From Cerasicoccus frondis (lineage in GTDB: Bacteria > Verrucomicrobiota > Verrucomicrobiia > Opitutales > Cerasicoccaceae): a stretch of 64,000 nucleotides of DNA. Positions 29,000 to 37,239 of the stretch are shown one piece after another. The notes under the pieces were generated by a model that worked only from the letters and a program-made list of their open reading frames with translations, did no database searches and was not told where the DNA came from. Position 1 is the stretch's first letter, and every line of letters starts with the position of its first letter. Position numbers and translations under genes: made by a program. The stretch is taken from contig JAVDPC010000033.1 in the NCBI GenBank assembly GCA_031296915.1, forward strand, positions 1 through 64,000. Reading direction: 5' to 3'.

Positions 29000-31987
29000 A
29001 TGTCCAAGGATTCCCGCAAAGCTGAACCACCCGTAAACATGGAATCTGCGGCTACCCTAATCGAGCTGACGACAAAGGCCCTCGAACTCATTCCCGACTT
29101 AGAGGAAATTGCAGGCGACCGCCAACAGTGGCTTGCTCACCTTAAGGACAGCGAGACCATGAAGCCGCTTGCGACGGTTATCGGAGTCGGCGGTGCAGCC
29201 TTGCTTGGTGCGAACCTCCCCTTGGTCACCAGCTTGTTCGGTCTACTCTCTTTCGCTCTAGCCATAAAGAAAAAGCAGGCCGACAAGGCCTCCGCCACCG
29301 AGCGCGAGCAAATCTGGCAGGCGGCGCTGGCCGATCTAAAGACCCTCGCCGAGCACAGCCAGACGGAAAAGGAACTCGCTAGTTGGCTTGAGTCCATCGA
29401 ACGGGGCGACGCAGACATCAAAGTGCTCGATTTCATCGCGCCCAGCCAGCACTCGGCCTTCATCCCGCTCTACAAAGCCATCAAATTTGGCCAACAAGGC
29501 CTCTCCGACCAAATCGAGTCACTGGAAAAGGCGCTGGCCGACCAAGACCCCGCCGCCGCCCAACGCGAACTCGCACAATTACTCCAAATAGCCCTCGCCG
29601 ACCAGCTCGCTGCGTTCCATCTCGAACTCACCAACACACTGGCAGCGATTCAGCAGCAGTTGGACTCGATCGCTGCCGACGCCGAAAGCGCCGCCGAGCA
29701 GTCCAAGCGGGCCGTCGAGCTGGGCGAGGCGCACCAATCGGACGCCGCACAAGACCGACAGCGCGATGAAGCATTCCAACAGAAGACCGACGTATCGCTC
29801 GGTGAGATAAAGGAAGCGCTCAAGACAGAGAGAGCGCCCAAGCACACGCCCAAGCCCATCCACCTGCCGCGCACCACGCTCGGCGACGACTTCGTGGGCC
29901 GCGAAATTGAGCTTGAGGCCATCCACGAGCAGCTCACGCAGCACGGTCATTCGGAGTCAACCGTCCTCACGGGCAAGGTGGACACGCTCTTTGGCGCGGG
30001 AGGCATCGGCAAGACACAGCTCGCCATCGAGTATGCGCTGCGCTACCAGCAGCACTACACCGCGCTGCTCCTCATTGTGGCCGGGCGCACCGAGGCCGAG
30101 TTTGAAACCGGGGCCGAGACGCCTGCAGCCCCGCAAAAGCCGGAAGAAGTCCTGGAGCGCCTCCAAGCCAACCTCGCCGAGCTGGCCGCGGGCCATGCCC
30201 TGGGCCTCGAAGGCTACACACCGGGCAATGTGCCGCACAACCACTCGCTGGTGCACCGCTGGCTGCGCGCCCACCCCGGCTGGCTGCTCATCCTGGACAA
30301 CGTCGATACCCAGGAAGACCGCGCCGCCGTCCGCCAGGAGTTTGCCAATCTCACCACGGGCAACCGCCTCATCACCTCGCGCCTGAGCGACTGGGGCCCG
30401 CATGCCCACCCGCTTCCCGTGGGGGTGCTCCCCGCTGGCAAAGGGGCCGAGCTACTGGCGCGGCTCATCCGCCAACCGCACGCAGCGGACGAGTCCACGC
30501 CCCAGGCCCTCCACGAGCTGGAGAGCGAGTTGGAAAACCTGCCACTGGCGCTGACTCAGGCCGCCGCCTACATCAAGGACCAAGCGATCTCCCCCGTCGA
30601 GTATCTGCGGCGCTGGCGCGAGCAGTCCGAGCCGACGCTCTTCACGCACGCCGACCCCGACAACCGTTACCGCGCCCCCATCGGTAAGACCTACGCCCTC
30701 TCCCTCGCCGCCGCTGGGCCCGAGGCCCACCAACTGCTACGCATCCTCAGCTTCCTGGCCCCTGAGCCCCTGCCCGCGCACCTAATCACCGTCGCCGCCA
30801 ACGCCGTCGAGGCTCAGCGGGACCCCGCAGGCTTCGAGGCCAAGCTCGCCGCGATCATCGCTCCCATTGAAAACCTCCACCAGCACCGCTTCACCCTGGC
30901 CGAACACACCGGCTATGTGGATATTGACCAGGCCACGGACCAAATAGACCTCGCCGAGACAGTGAGAAAGCTTGGACTGCAGACATTACCCGCCATCGAG
31001 AACCCCCGGCGGGCCTTCGGGCGACTGATTGATTTTGGCCTCCTGGAGGCGACCGCCAACCGGTCCGTCGTGCGGCTGCACCGGGTAATTGCCGCCGTGA
31101 CCCGCGCCACGATGGAGGCCACTGTCCGCTGCAAACACCTCGCCACTGCGCTCCGCTGGCTCAGTCAGGCCATGCCCTTCCAAGCTGATGACGCCCGCTC
31201 CTGGGAAATCATCACCCCACTGGCGGTCCACATTTCTGCGGCCCTCAGCCAGAACGTCGCTCAGGCTGGGGAGACGGGGGAGCCGCTGAAACCTAGCGCC
31301 ACGGGCTACCTGCTCAATCAGTTGTCAAGCTATCATTGGGCACAGGGGAGCCATCGCGAGGCGTTACGCCTCGCCGAGCAATACTTGAACCTCGCGATCA
31401 CACACTACGGTTCTGAGCACTCCGAGGTAGCCGTCGCCCATAACAATATGGCGCTCCACCTTGAAGAGACAGCACGCTTCGCGGAAGCCGAAGATCACTA
31501 CCGCCAGGCCTTGGCAATTGATGAGGCAACGTTGCCCGTTAACCACCCAACTCTGGCCATCCGAAATAGTAATTTGGCCGCATTGCTAACAAAAATGGGC
31601 AAGCACGAAGTGGCGGTCGAACGGCTTCAGCAAGCTGTGACCATCGGCAAAGCGGCTTGGGGAGAGCGACACCCAAATCAGGCCACAATTTTGAATAACC
31701 TGGCCTATATGCAGGAACAGCGAGGCAAGCTGCCTGAGGCCGAGCGGCTCTACCGCGAAGCTTTAGGTATTAGCAAGGCAACCTTGCCCCCCGATAGCCC
31801 CGACTTGGCTACCCACTACCATAACTTAGGCTTGCTCCTGATGAGAATTGACCGCGCTCAGGAGGCCTACCCCCTGCTGCAAGACGCCTGGCGCATTAGC
31901 AAAGCAAAATTGCCGCCGACTCACCCCGATGTCGAAGCCTCTAGCCTAGCGCTGGCGATCTGCCAACACCTGCTCGGGCTGGAATAG
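29000..31987 (+). CDS. STAND (NB-ARC) ATPase with predicted membrane segment and C-terminal TPRs
   Basis: No exact family was recognised, but the architecture is clear. Residues 57-89 form one or two hydrophobic helices (PLATVIGVGGAALLGANLP then LVTSLFGLLSFALAI) followed by KKK. Residues ~95-285 are Ala/Gln/Glu-rich and predicted coiled coil. FVGRE at ~297 starts an NB-ARC NTPase: Walker A GAGGIGKTQLA (~332), Walker B GWLLILDNVDT (~428), sensor-like NRLITSR and a GLPLA-type motif (ENLPLALTQAAAYI). The C-terminal ~220 residues are about five TPRs of kinesin-light-chain type (AHNNMALHLEETARFAEAE, ILNNLAYMQEQRGKLPEAE). STAND proteins are signal-triggered switches; bacterial ones include anti-phage sensors. 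Here the TPRs could sense and the membrane segment could be the effector; that is inference. Confidence 0.85.
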   Translation: MSKDSRKAEPPVNMESAATLIELTTKALELIPDLEEIAGDRQQWLAHLKDSETMKPLATVIGVGGAALLGANLPLVTSLFGLLSFALAIKKKQADKASATEREQIWQAALADLKTLAEHSQTEKELASWLESIERGDADIKVLDFIAPSQHSAFIPLYKAIKFGQQGLSDQIESLEKALADQDPAAAQRELAQLLQIALADQLAAFHLELTNTLAAIQQQLDSIAADAESAAEQSKRAVELGEAHQSDAAQDRQRDEAFQQKTDVSLGEIKEALKTERAPKHTPKPIHLPRTTLGDDFVGREIELEAIHEQLTQHGHSESTVLTGKVDTLFGAGGIGKTQLAIEYALRYQQHYTALLLIVAGRTEAEFETGAETPAAPQKPEEVLERLQANLAELAAGHALGLEGYTPGNVPHNHSLVHRWLRAHPGWLLILDNVDTQEDRAAVRQEFANLTTGNRLITSRLSDWGPHAHPLPVGVLPAGKGAELLARLIRQPHAADESTPQALHELESELENLPLALTQAAAYIKDQAISPVEYLRRWREQSEPTLFTHADPDNRYRAPIGKTYALSLAAAGPEAHQLLRILSFLAPEPLPAHLITVAANAVEAQRDPAGFEAKLAAIIAPIENLHQHRFTLAEHTGYVDIDQATDQIDLAETVRKLGLQTLPAIENPRRAFGRLIDFGLLEATANRSVVRLHRVIAAVTRATMEATVRCKHLATALRWLSQAMPFQADDARSWEIITPLAVHISAALSQNVAQAGETGEPLKPSATGYLLNQLSSYHWAQGSHREALRLAEQYLNLAITHYGSEHSEVAVAHNNMALHLEETARFAEAEDHYRQALAIDEATLPVNHPTLAIRNSNLAALLTKMGKHEVAVERLQQAVTIGKAAWGERHPNQATILNNLAYMQEQRGKLPEAERLYREALGISKATLPPDSPDLATHYHNLGLLLMRIDRAQEAYPLLQDAWRISKAKLPPTHPDVEASSLALAICQHLLGLE

Positions 31988-32119
31988 CTGGCCGGAAGAA
32001 TAATCCGCCCACCCTTGCCACTCATCGCCGGACGGCAGCGGCCTGAGCACGGGCTGTGACAACCTTGCCGAGTAGCCGCCAAGCAATGACTCCGCGCCTC
32101 CCGATAAGCCACGTCGTCA

Positions 32120-32149
32120 TGTAGGGCTCGCGCAAGCACGAGCCCTACA
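32120..32149. repeat. Perfect 11 bp inverted repeat
   Basis: TGTAGGGCTCG and CGAGCCCTACA flank an 8 bp loop (CGCAAGCA). It lies in the 584 bp intergenic region 31988-32571, 130 bp after the STAND gene, and is the first of a cluster of GC-rich palindromes there. No T-tract follows. It is probably a REP-like element; a terminator role is possible. Confidence 0.75.
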
Positions 32150-32173
32150 GCAGGACGTAATCACTTCTAAATC

Positions 32174-32356
32174 GGGACGGTTGCCCTCAACCGTCCGCCA
32201 CGCAGCCTCCCAGCATTAATCCATGACTCTAAGGTGGAGCCCGGTGTCCCGACCGGGCTGTTTCATCCCGCTGAGAGGCAACGCGATAGCCCGGTCGGGA
32301 CACCGGGCTCCACCTTGGCCATACCACCGCAATGGACGGTTGAGGGCAACCGTTCC
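32174..32356. repeat. Nested palindromic element: A-B-B'-A' (BIME-like)
   Basis: The outer element A (32175-32196) is GGACGGTTG-CCCT-CAACCGTCC, itself a 9 bp hairpin. It recurs inverted at about 32334-32356 with one mismatch. Between them lie two perfect 29 bp inverted copies, B at 32231-32259 and B' at 32288-32316 (AAGGTGGAGCCC... / ...GGGCTCCACCTT), 28 bp apart. Each B also contains an internal hairpin (AGCCCGGT...ACCGGGCT type). The whole 183 bp can therefore fold as one large cruciform. No ORF or transposase is inside. It resembles REP/BIME arrays or a MITE-like element. The rest of 31988-32571 holds nothing else recognised. Confidence 0.85.
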
Positions 32357-32571
32357 TAACTTTTGCGATTCGTCGTGGTGATTTCCTGATCCACCTTCGT
32401 GATCTTCGCGCTCTTCGTGGTTAAAAGCTGCGTCACGCATGCAGATGGTAGTCAGTCAGCGCTGTAGACTTGGAAACAGAAATAGTCACGGGGCCAACGG
32501 GGCCCTTCGCATTCAATAAAGCTGGCGATGTCCTTTGACTTTCATCGGCGGTTGCCTGACAGTCGCTTATC

Positions 32572-33042
32572 ATGAAAAACACCACCGCTCAACCCGTCCG
32601 TTTCCTGATCGCCTTGTTCGCCCTGCTGTTCGCCACAAATGCCGCTTCCGCGCATTGCCAGATCCCTTGTGGCATTTACGACGACGATCTGATGGTCAAG
32701 CAGATGCTCCTCGACGCTACTACCGTCACCAAGTGCATGACCGAGATCAATAACCTCGCCGGCAAGACCGACCCGCAGTCCGGCAATCAATTTGTCCGCT
32801 GGGTTGAGAACAAGGAAGACCACGCCAACAACATCATCGAAATCAGCAGCAACTACTTCCTCTGCCAGCGCGTCAAGGACTCGCAGGCTGACTACACCGA
32901 ACGCCTGAAGGCGCACCACGCCGTGATGGTTGCCGCGATGAAGGCCAAGCAAAACTCCGACGCCGCCAGCGCCGAAGCGCTCGAAAAGTCCATCAAAGCC
33001 CTGCGCGCCTACTACCCCGAGCACGACGACCACCATCACTGA
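32572..33042 (+). CDS. sodN: Nickel superoxide dismutase with Sec signal peptide
   Basis: Ni-SOD converts superoxide to oxygen and hydrogen peroxide using a Ni ion held by the first residues of the mature chain. Residues 28-36 read HCQIPCGIY, the canonical nickel hook (His1, Cys2, Cys6). The body resembles the four-helix Ni-SOD fold (NQFVRWVENKEDHANNI, CQRVKDSQADYTERLKAHH). Instead of the short propeptide removed by SodX, residues 1-27 form a typical signal peptide ending ATNAASA, so signal peptidase cleavage would expose His1. The C-terminus ends EHDDHHH, an extra possible metal-binding tail. No sodX or nickel transporter gene is adjacent. It is followed by a terminator at 33070. Confidence 0.94.
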   Translation: MKNTTAQPVRFLIALFALLFATNAASAHCQIPCGIYDDDLMVKQMLLDATTVTKCMTEINNLAGKTDPQSGNQFVRWVENKEDHANNIIEISSNYFLCQRVKDSQADYTERLKAHHAVMVAAMKAKQNSDAASAEALEKSIKALRAYYPEHDDHHH

Positions 33043-33069
33043 GCCGTCCCCACAACCAATTTGAGCGAA

Positions 33070-33098
33070 AGACGTCCTGCTACGGGACGTCTTTTTTT
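33070..33098 (+). terminator. Rho-independent terminator of sodN
   Basis: An 8 bp perfect stem (AGACGTCC / GGACGTCT) with a short loop is followed by a run of six to seven T. It lies 28 bp after the sodN stop codon. Confidence 0.92.
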
Positions 33099-33200
33099 GT
33101 CGGAAGGGAGCCCCCCATTCAAGAACTCGGCTGAGGAGAGCGCCAGAGGACTGGTTCTCTCCATAAGGCCCACAACTCAGCCAATTCTGAAAACCCTTAC

Positions 33201-33416
33201 CGGTTGTTTTCAAAAAGCCTACTCGGATGTTTTCAAAAAGCCTTATGCTGTGTTTTGAAAAAGCCTTATGCTATGTTTGCCAAAAGCCTACTCGGTTGTC
33301 TCTCCAACATAGCATCGGTTGTTGGAGTAACATAGCACCGGTTGTTGTGGAAACAACCGAGGCTTTGTTTTGCGAACGCCTACCCGGTTGTTTTTCAAAA
33401 AGAGCAGTAGGCTTTT
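33201..33416. repeat. Array of about nine degenerate ~23 bp tandem repeats
   Basis: Units of 22-24 bp begin at about 33201, 33224, 33248, 33271, 33293, 33316, 33339, 33363 and 33385. The idealised unit is CGGTTGTTTTCAAAAAGCC followed by TACT or TATG. Units 1 and 2 are nearly identical; later ones diverge. Some units carry reverse-complement words: GCTATGTT in unit 4 against AACATAGC in units 5 and 6. Unit 7 is itself a palindrome (CGGTTGTT...AACAACCG), and the array ends with AGTAGGCTTTT, the inverse of the AAAAGCCTACT in unit 1. There are no unique spacers, so it is not a CRISPR array. The remaining bases of 33099-33538 show no gene. Confidence 0.8.
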
Positions 33417-33538
33417 AGCACAAGGATAGGTTTGGGCTACGAACAGAGGAACATGCCTCAACCCTGCGTAACAAAAAATATTGGAACCGGAAGTGATAGC
33501 CTATTTCATAATCTGAAAACCGCCCGCTTCCTGATCTG

Positions 33539-36070
33539 ATGTTTCGACAACCCGAATGGTTCTTCCTGCTGCCCGTGCTTGCGTTTCTGGGGTGGTATGC
33601 GCGTGGGCTGAAGCTGTGGCGGCCGCTGCGGGCGGTTTGCCTCGTGTTGGCGACCGTTTTCCTCGCCGATCCGCAATGGAGGCTGCTCAAGCCCGGGCTC
33701 GATCTGTGGGTGCTCGTTGATCAGTCGGACTCCGCGCAAGATGTCCTCGGGCCGCGCTTGACTGAGTGGGAGGCGCTGATCCGCGATAGCCGTGGGCCGG
33801 ACGACACGCTCCACTTCGTGGACTTCGCGCGTGGGGCGACCGAGCGCACGTCCAACATCGCCCGTTTTGAAGACTCCTTTGACCAAACCAACCTCGCCAC
33901 CGCCCTACGCATTGCCGAGGCCCGGCGGGCCAATGACCGCGCCGCCCGTGTGCTCGTGCTGACCGATGGCTACAGCACCGAGCCGCTGGCCGAAGTCGCG
34001 CGCAGTTTGCAGGATGCCGGCGTCCCCGTTGACCATCGTCTCGCCGCCTACGACGCCACCGCTGACTTCCAGGTGGAGCGACTCGAAATGCCCAACCGCA
34101 ACCAGACTGCGGAGCCATTCCTCATCGAACTCGTCATTACGGGCCCCGTCGGCGGCAGCACGGAATACCGCATAGAGCGCGACGGCCAAACCGTCGCCAA
34201 GGGCGTTGCGACGACCGAAGATGGGCGCGCACGCGTGCGGCTCAAAGACCGCATCCCCACGCCGGGCGCCTACCGCTACTCAGCCATTCTCAGCAGTGCG
34301 CAAGACCCCCGCCCCGGCAACAACACCATGGAGCGCTGGATCGAGATTGCCGGCGGTCGTCGCATTGTGCTGGTGACGCGTTACCCCAACGACCCGGTGG
34401 CGCAAACGCTGCAACGTCTGGGCTTCGAAGTGGAAGTCATCGACAACCCGCGCAACTTTCACGAAGGTCGCCTCAGCGGCGCGCAAGCAGTCATCTTTAA
34501 CGACGTGCCCGCCTATGAATTTCCGAGCGAAGCGCTGGCGGCAATCGACTTTTATGTGCGCGGCCAGGGTGGCAGCTTCCTCATGCTGGGCGGCAAGTTC
34601 AGCTACGGATCGGGCGGTTATTTTGAGTCGCCGCTGGAGGAAATTCTCCCGGTGAGCATGGAGCTCAAGGACGAGCATCGCAAGCTGTCCGTGGCCATGG
34701 CCGTGGTCGTCGACCGCTCCGGCAGCATGGGCGCCACAGTGCCCGGCGGCATGACCAAGATGGACCTCGCCAACTCCGGCGTCGCCGAGGCCGCCCGTTT
34801 GCTGGGCCCGAGCGATATGTTGACCGTGTTTGCCGTCGACAGCGAACCTCATGTCGTGGTGCCGTTGACCATGGTCGGCCCGAACCTGGGCACGATTGAA
34901 AAGCGGGTCCGCAGCATCCAAAGCATGGGCGGGGGAATCTTCGTTTACACCGGGCTCAAAGCCGCGTGGGACGAGCTGCAGAAGGCGCCGGTCGGCCAAA
35001 AGCACATCATCCTCTTCACCGATGCCGCAGACTCCGAGGAGCCCGGCCAATACAAGTCGCTGATCGCGGAAATGGTTTCCGAGGGCGCCACGGTCAGCGT
35101 AATCGGCCTCGGCACGCCCGCCGATCCCGACGCCGCGTTCATCGAAGACGTCGCCAAGCGCGGCAATGGACGCATTTTCTTCAATGATAATCCCGCCAAC
35201 CTGCCCGCTGTGTTCGCGCAGGAAACGGTGGCCGTCGCACGGTCGGCCTTCATCGAAGACCCTACGGGCGTGGAGCCCACGGCTGGCTGGTTACAGATCG
35301 CCGCGAGCACGCTTGATTGGCCCGCACATTTCGACGGCTACAACCTGAGCTATTTGAAGGACGGCGCGACCGCGGCCGCCCTCACCCGTGACGAATACCA
35401 GGCGCCGCTGCTGGCGTTTTGGAATCGCGGCTCGGGTCGCTCGGCGGCGGTGTCCTTTGCGGCGGCGGGCAAGTTCAGCGAAGCCACCCGCAACTGGCCA
35501 GGCTACGGCGACTTCATGCAGACGCTCACGCGCTGGCTGATCGGCGACGACCTGCCCAAAGGGCTCGGCCTGGCCACCCATTTGCAAGGCAATGAGCTGA
35601 CGCTCGATTTCTTCTATGACGCCGAGCATGCCGACCTGCCCGAAGACGGCCTCCCCACCCTGCTCTACACCGCACAAGGCCTGAACCAAGCCCTGACCTC
35701 CGAATGGGAGCGCATTGAGCCGGGTCTGTTTCGGGCCAAGCTCAAGCTCGACATCGGCAAATCTTACCGCGGCGCGGTGCAGATCGGCGAACACGCCCTA
35801 CCCTTTGGGCCCGTCATCGCGGGGGATAATTTGGAATGGAAAACCGACCCCGTGGCGCTGAATGACTTGGTCCAGCTCAGCGCCACTACTGGAGGCGTCG
35901 AACGCGTTAATCTCGCGGAGTCCTGGGAATCTCCCGACACCGACGCCAAGCAAAGCCTGCGCCTTTGGGTAATCCTGCTCCTGCTGCCGTTTTTCTTGCT
36001 GGAGGTAGCCCAAAGCCGCCTTGGCTTCTGGCCTAGGCTGAATGCTCTGGGTCTGCGAACCCAGGACTAA
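33539..36070 (+). CDS. Membrane-anchored von Willebrand factor A domain protein
   Basis: Two N-terminal hydrophobic helices (about 7-20 and 30-43) and one near the C-terminus (LWVILLLLPFFLLEVA) anchor a large extracytoplasmic region. There is a first, VWA-like region (LDLWVLVDQSDSAQD, VLVLTDGYSTEP), then a glutamine-amidotransferase-like fold (IVLVTRYPNDPVAQTL, AVIFNDVPAYEFP, FYVRGQGGSFLMLGGKFSYG), then a complete VWA domain with MIDAS DRSGSMG (D392), TGLKAAWDEL and IILFTDAADSEEP. Proteins of this layout are common beside MoxR/BatA-type genes in Verrucomicrobiota and Planctomycetes. This one is not in such an operon; a MoxR-DUF58-TgpA operon lies at the far end of the window. Confidence 0.85.
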   Translation: MFRQPEWFFLLPVLAFLGWYARGLKLWRPLRAVCLVLATVFLADPQWRLLKPGLDLWVLVDQSDSAQDVLGPRLTEWEALIRDSRGPDDTLHFVDFARGATERTSNIARFEDSFDQTNLATALRIAEARRANDRAARVLVLTDGYSTEPLAEVARSLQDAGVPVDHRLAAYDATADFQVERLEMPNRNQTAEPFLIELVITGPVGGSTEYRIERDGQTVAKGVATTEDGRARVRLKDRIPTPGAYRYSAILSSAQDPRPGNNTMERWIEIAGGRRIVLVTRYPNDPVAQTLQRLGFEVEVIDNPRNFHEGRLSGAQAVIFNDVPAYEFPSEALAAIDFYVRGQGGSFLMLGGKFSYGSGGYFESPLEEILPVSMELKDEHRKLSVAMAVVVDRSGSMGATVPGGMTKMDLANSGVAEAARLLGPSDMLTVFAVDSEPHVVVPLTMVGPNLGTIEKRVRSIQSMGGGIFVYTGLKAAWDELQKAPVGQKHIILFTDAADSEEPGQYKSLIAEMVSEGATVSVIGLGTPADPDAAFIEDVAKRGNGRIFFNDNPANLPAVFAQETVAVARSAFIEDPTGVEPTAGWLQIAASTLDWPAHFDGYNLSYLKDGATAAALTRDEYQAPLLAFWNRGSGRSAAVSFAAAGKFSEATRNWPGYGDFMQTLTRWLIGDDLPKGLGLATHLQGNELTLDFFYDAEHADLPEDGLPTLLYTAQGLNQALTSEWERIEPGLFRAKLKLDIGKSYRGAVQIGEHALPFGPVIAGDNLEWKTDPVALNDLVQLSATTGGVERVNLAESWESPDTDAKQSLRLWVILLLLPFFLLEVAQSRLGFWPRLNALGLRTQD

Positions 36071-36258
36071 CTGCCAGGATTTGCGACAGATACACTGAAT
36101 TATAAATTTTTTTTGAAATTGTGTAAAAGCCTCGTTTGGACGTCGCTAAGCCCGAAATATGCAGTGAAGCTTTTGATCGCATTCAAGTTGATTAAAGCGT
36201 AACCTTGATCATCCGTTAAATAGCAGGGAATGAACTACTTACTGCTAATAAAAGAACG

Positions 36259-37227
36259 ATGCGCATACTGCTGATCGAAGAAGACCAACTTTTTGCCAAG
36301 ACCTTAGTCCAAGGCCTGGAGGAGCTGGGCTGTCAGGTCGATTGGCGCGCGGAGCCTGAATCGGCCACCGAAGGCTACGATGCAGTTATTTGCGAGCGCG
36401 TCTGGGAGCAAAACAATCCAGAAACACAGGACGTCATTGGGCGCTCAGCCACCGCCATTGTCCGCGCTGTGGCCAATGCCTGGAAGAATCTGGATGAAGC
36501 CCATACCGCCAAAGATCGCGCCGTTCATCAAGCCCGCGCCTACAGCCGTTTGTCCGCCAATTTGAGCCATGAACTCAAAACGCCCATCGCCGCGATCCTG
36601 ACCACTGCTCAGTCCATGCTGCGCTGCGAGCGCACCAGCGATAAATACAAACAAGCCCTACGGTTATGCGAGCGCAACTCGCGCAGCATGAACCAGCTAA
36701 TCCGTCGCATGCTGGATCTCGCAAAAGCCGGTTCCGACGCCTGGGAGCCCAACCTAAAAGGCATCAACCCGCGTGATCTGCTAGCGACGTCCATCGACCT
36801 GCACACTCCGCTGGCGCAGGACGATGGCGTGGACCTGCTACTGGTCTGCAAGGAAAACCTGGCCATCGAAACCGACGTGGATCTGCTCCTCATCATGGTC
36901 AACAACCTGATCGGCAACGCCATTCGCTACACGCCGCGCGGCAAGTCGGTGATCATTCGCTTCGTGCCAGAAAGCCAGGAGCGCGGCGCAACGATCTCCG
37001 TCATAGACGAAGGGCCCGGCATTCGCCCTGAAGTCCTACCCCACATCTTTGACGCATTTTATCAGGACGACGAAGTTCGCAGCCGCAAGTCCACGATCCA
37101 CTCCAACTATGGCCTGGGCTTGGCGTTGACCGCTGAGTTGGCGGAACGTTTACACATCAAAATCGACGTCGATTCCTCCCCCGGCGAAGGCGCAGCGTTT
37201 AATTTGATTTTGCCTAAAGCTCACTGA
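36259..37227 (+). CDS. Soluble histidine kinase with truncated receiver-like N-terminus
   Basis: Residues 1-60 start like a receiver domain (ILLIEEDQLFAKTL) and reach the position of the phospho-acceptor, which is Glu (E46 in YDAVICE), then stop; the second half of the fold is missing. A helical linker leads to a HisKA domain with H104 in LSHELKTPIAA and a HATPase domain (N-box NNLIGNAIRYTP, G1 DEGPGI, F-box FDAFY, G2 GLGLALTAELAE). No membrane segment is present, so it is cytoplasmic. No response regulator is adjacent. Confidence 0.88.
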   Translation: MRILLIEEDQLFAKTLVQGLEELGCQVDWRAEPESATEGYDAVICERVWEQNNPETQDVIGRSATAIVRAVANAWKNLDEAHTAKDRAVHQARAYSRLSANLSHELKTPIAAILTTAQSMLRCERTSDKYKQALRLCERNSRSMNQLIRRMLDLAKAGSDAWEPNLKGINPRDLLATSIDLHTPLAQDDGVDLLLVCKENLAIETDVDLLLIMVNNLIGNAIRYTPRGKSVIIRFVPESQERGATISVIDEGPGIRPEVLPHIFDAFYQDDEVRSRKSTIHSNYGLGLALTAELAERLHIKIDVDSSPGEGAAFNLILPKAH

Positions 37228-37239
37228 GCGCCAGCTCCC

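Noticed and set aside
32452..32571. Sigma-54 promoter upstream of sodN (TGGCGATGTCCTTTGA)
   Set aside because: The GG...GC spacing of -24/-12 elements is not met; the second element lacks GC.
33201..33416. CRISPR array
   Set aside because: The repeated units are directly adjacent and degenerate, with no unique spacers, and no cas gene is in the window.
33061..33418. Two short forward frames (65 and 63 codons)
   Set aside because: They run through the sodN terminator and the 23 bp repeat array; the repetitive Phe/Lys/Ala peptide is a by-product of the repeats.
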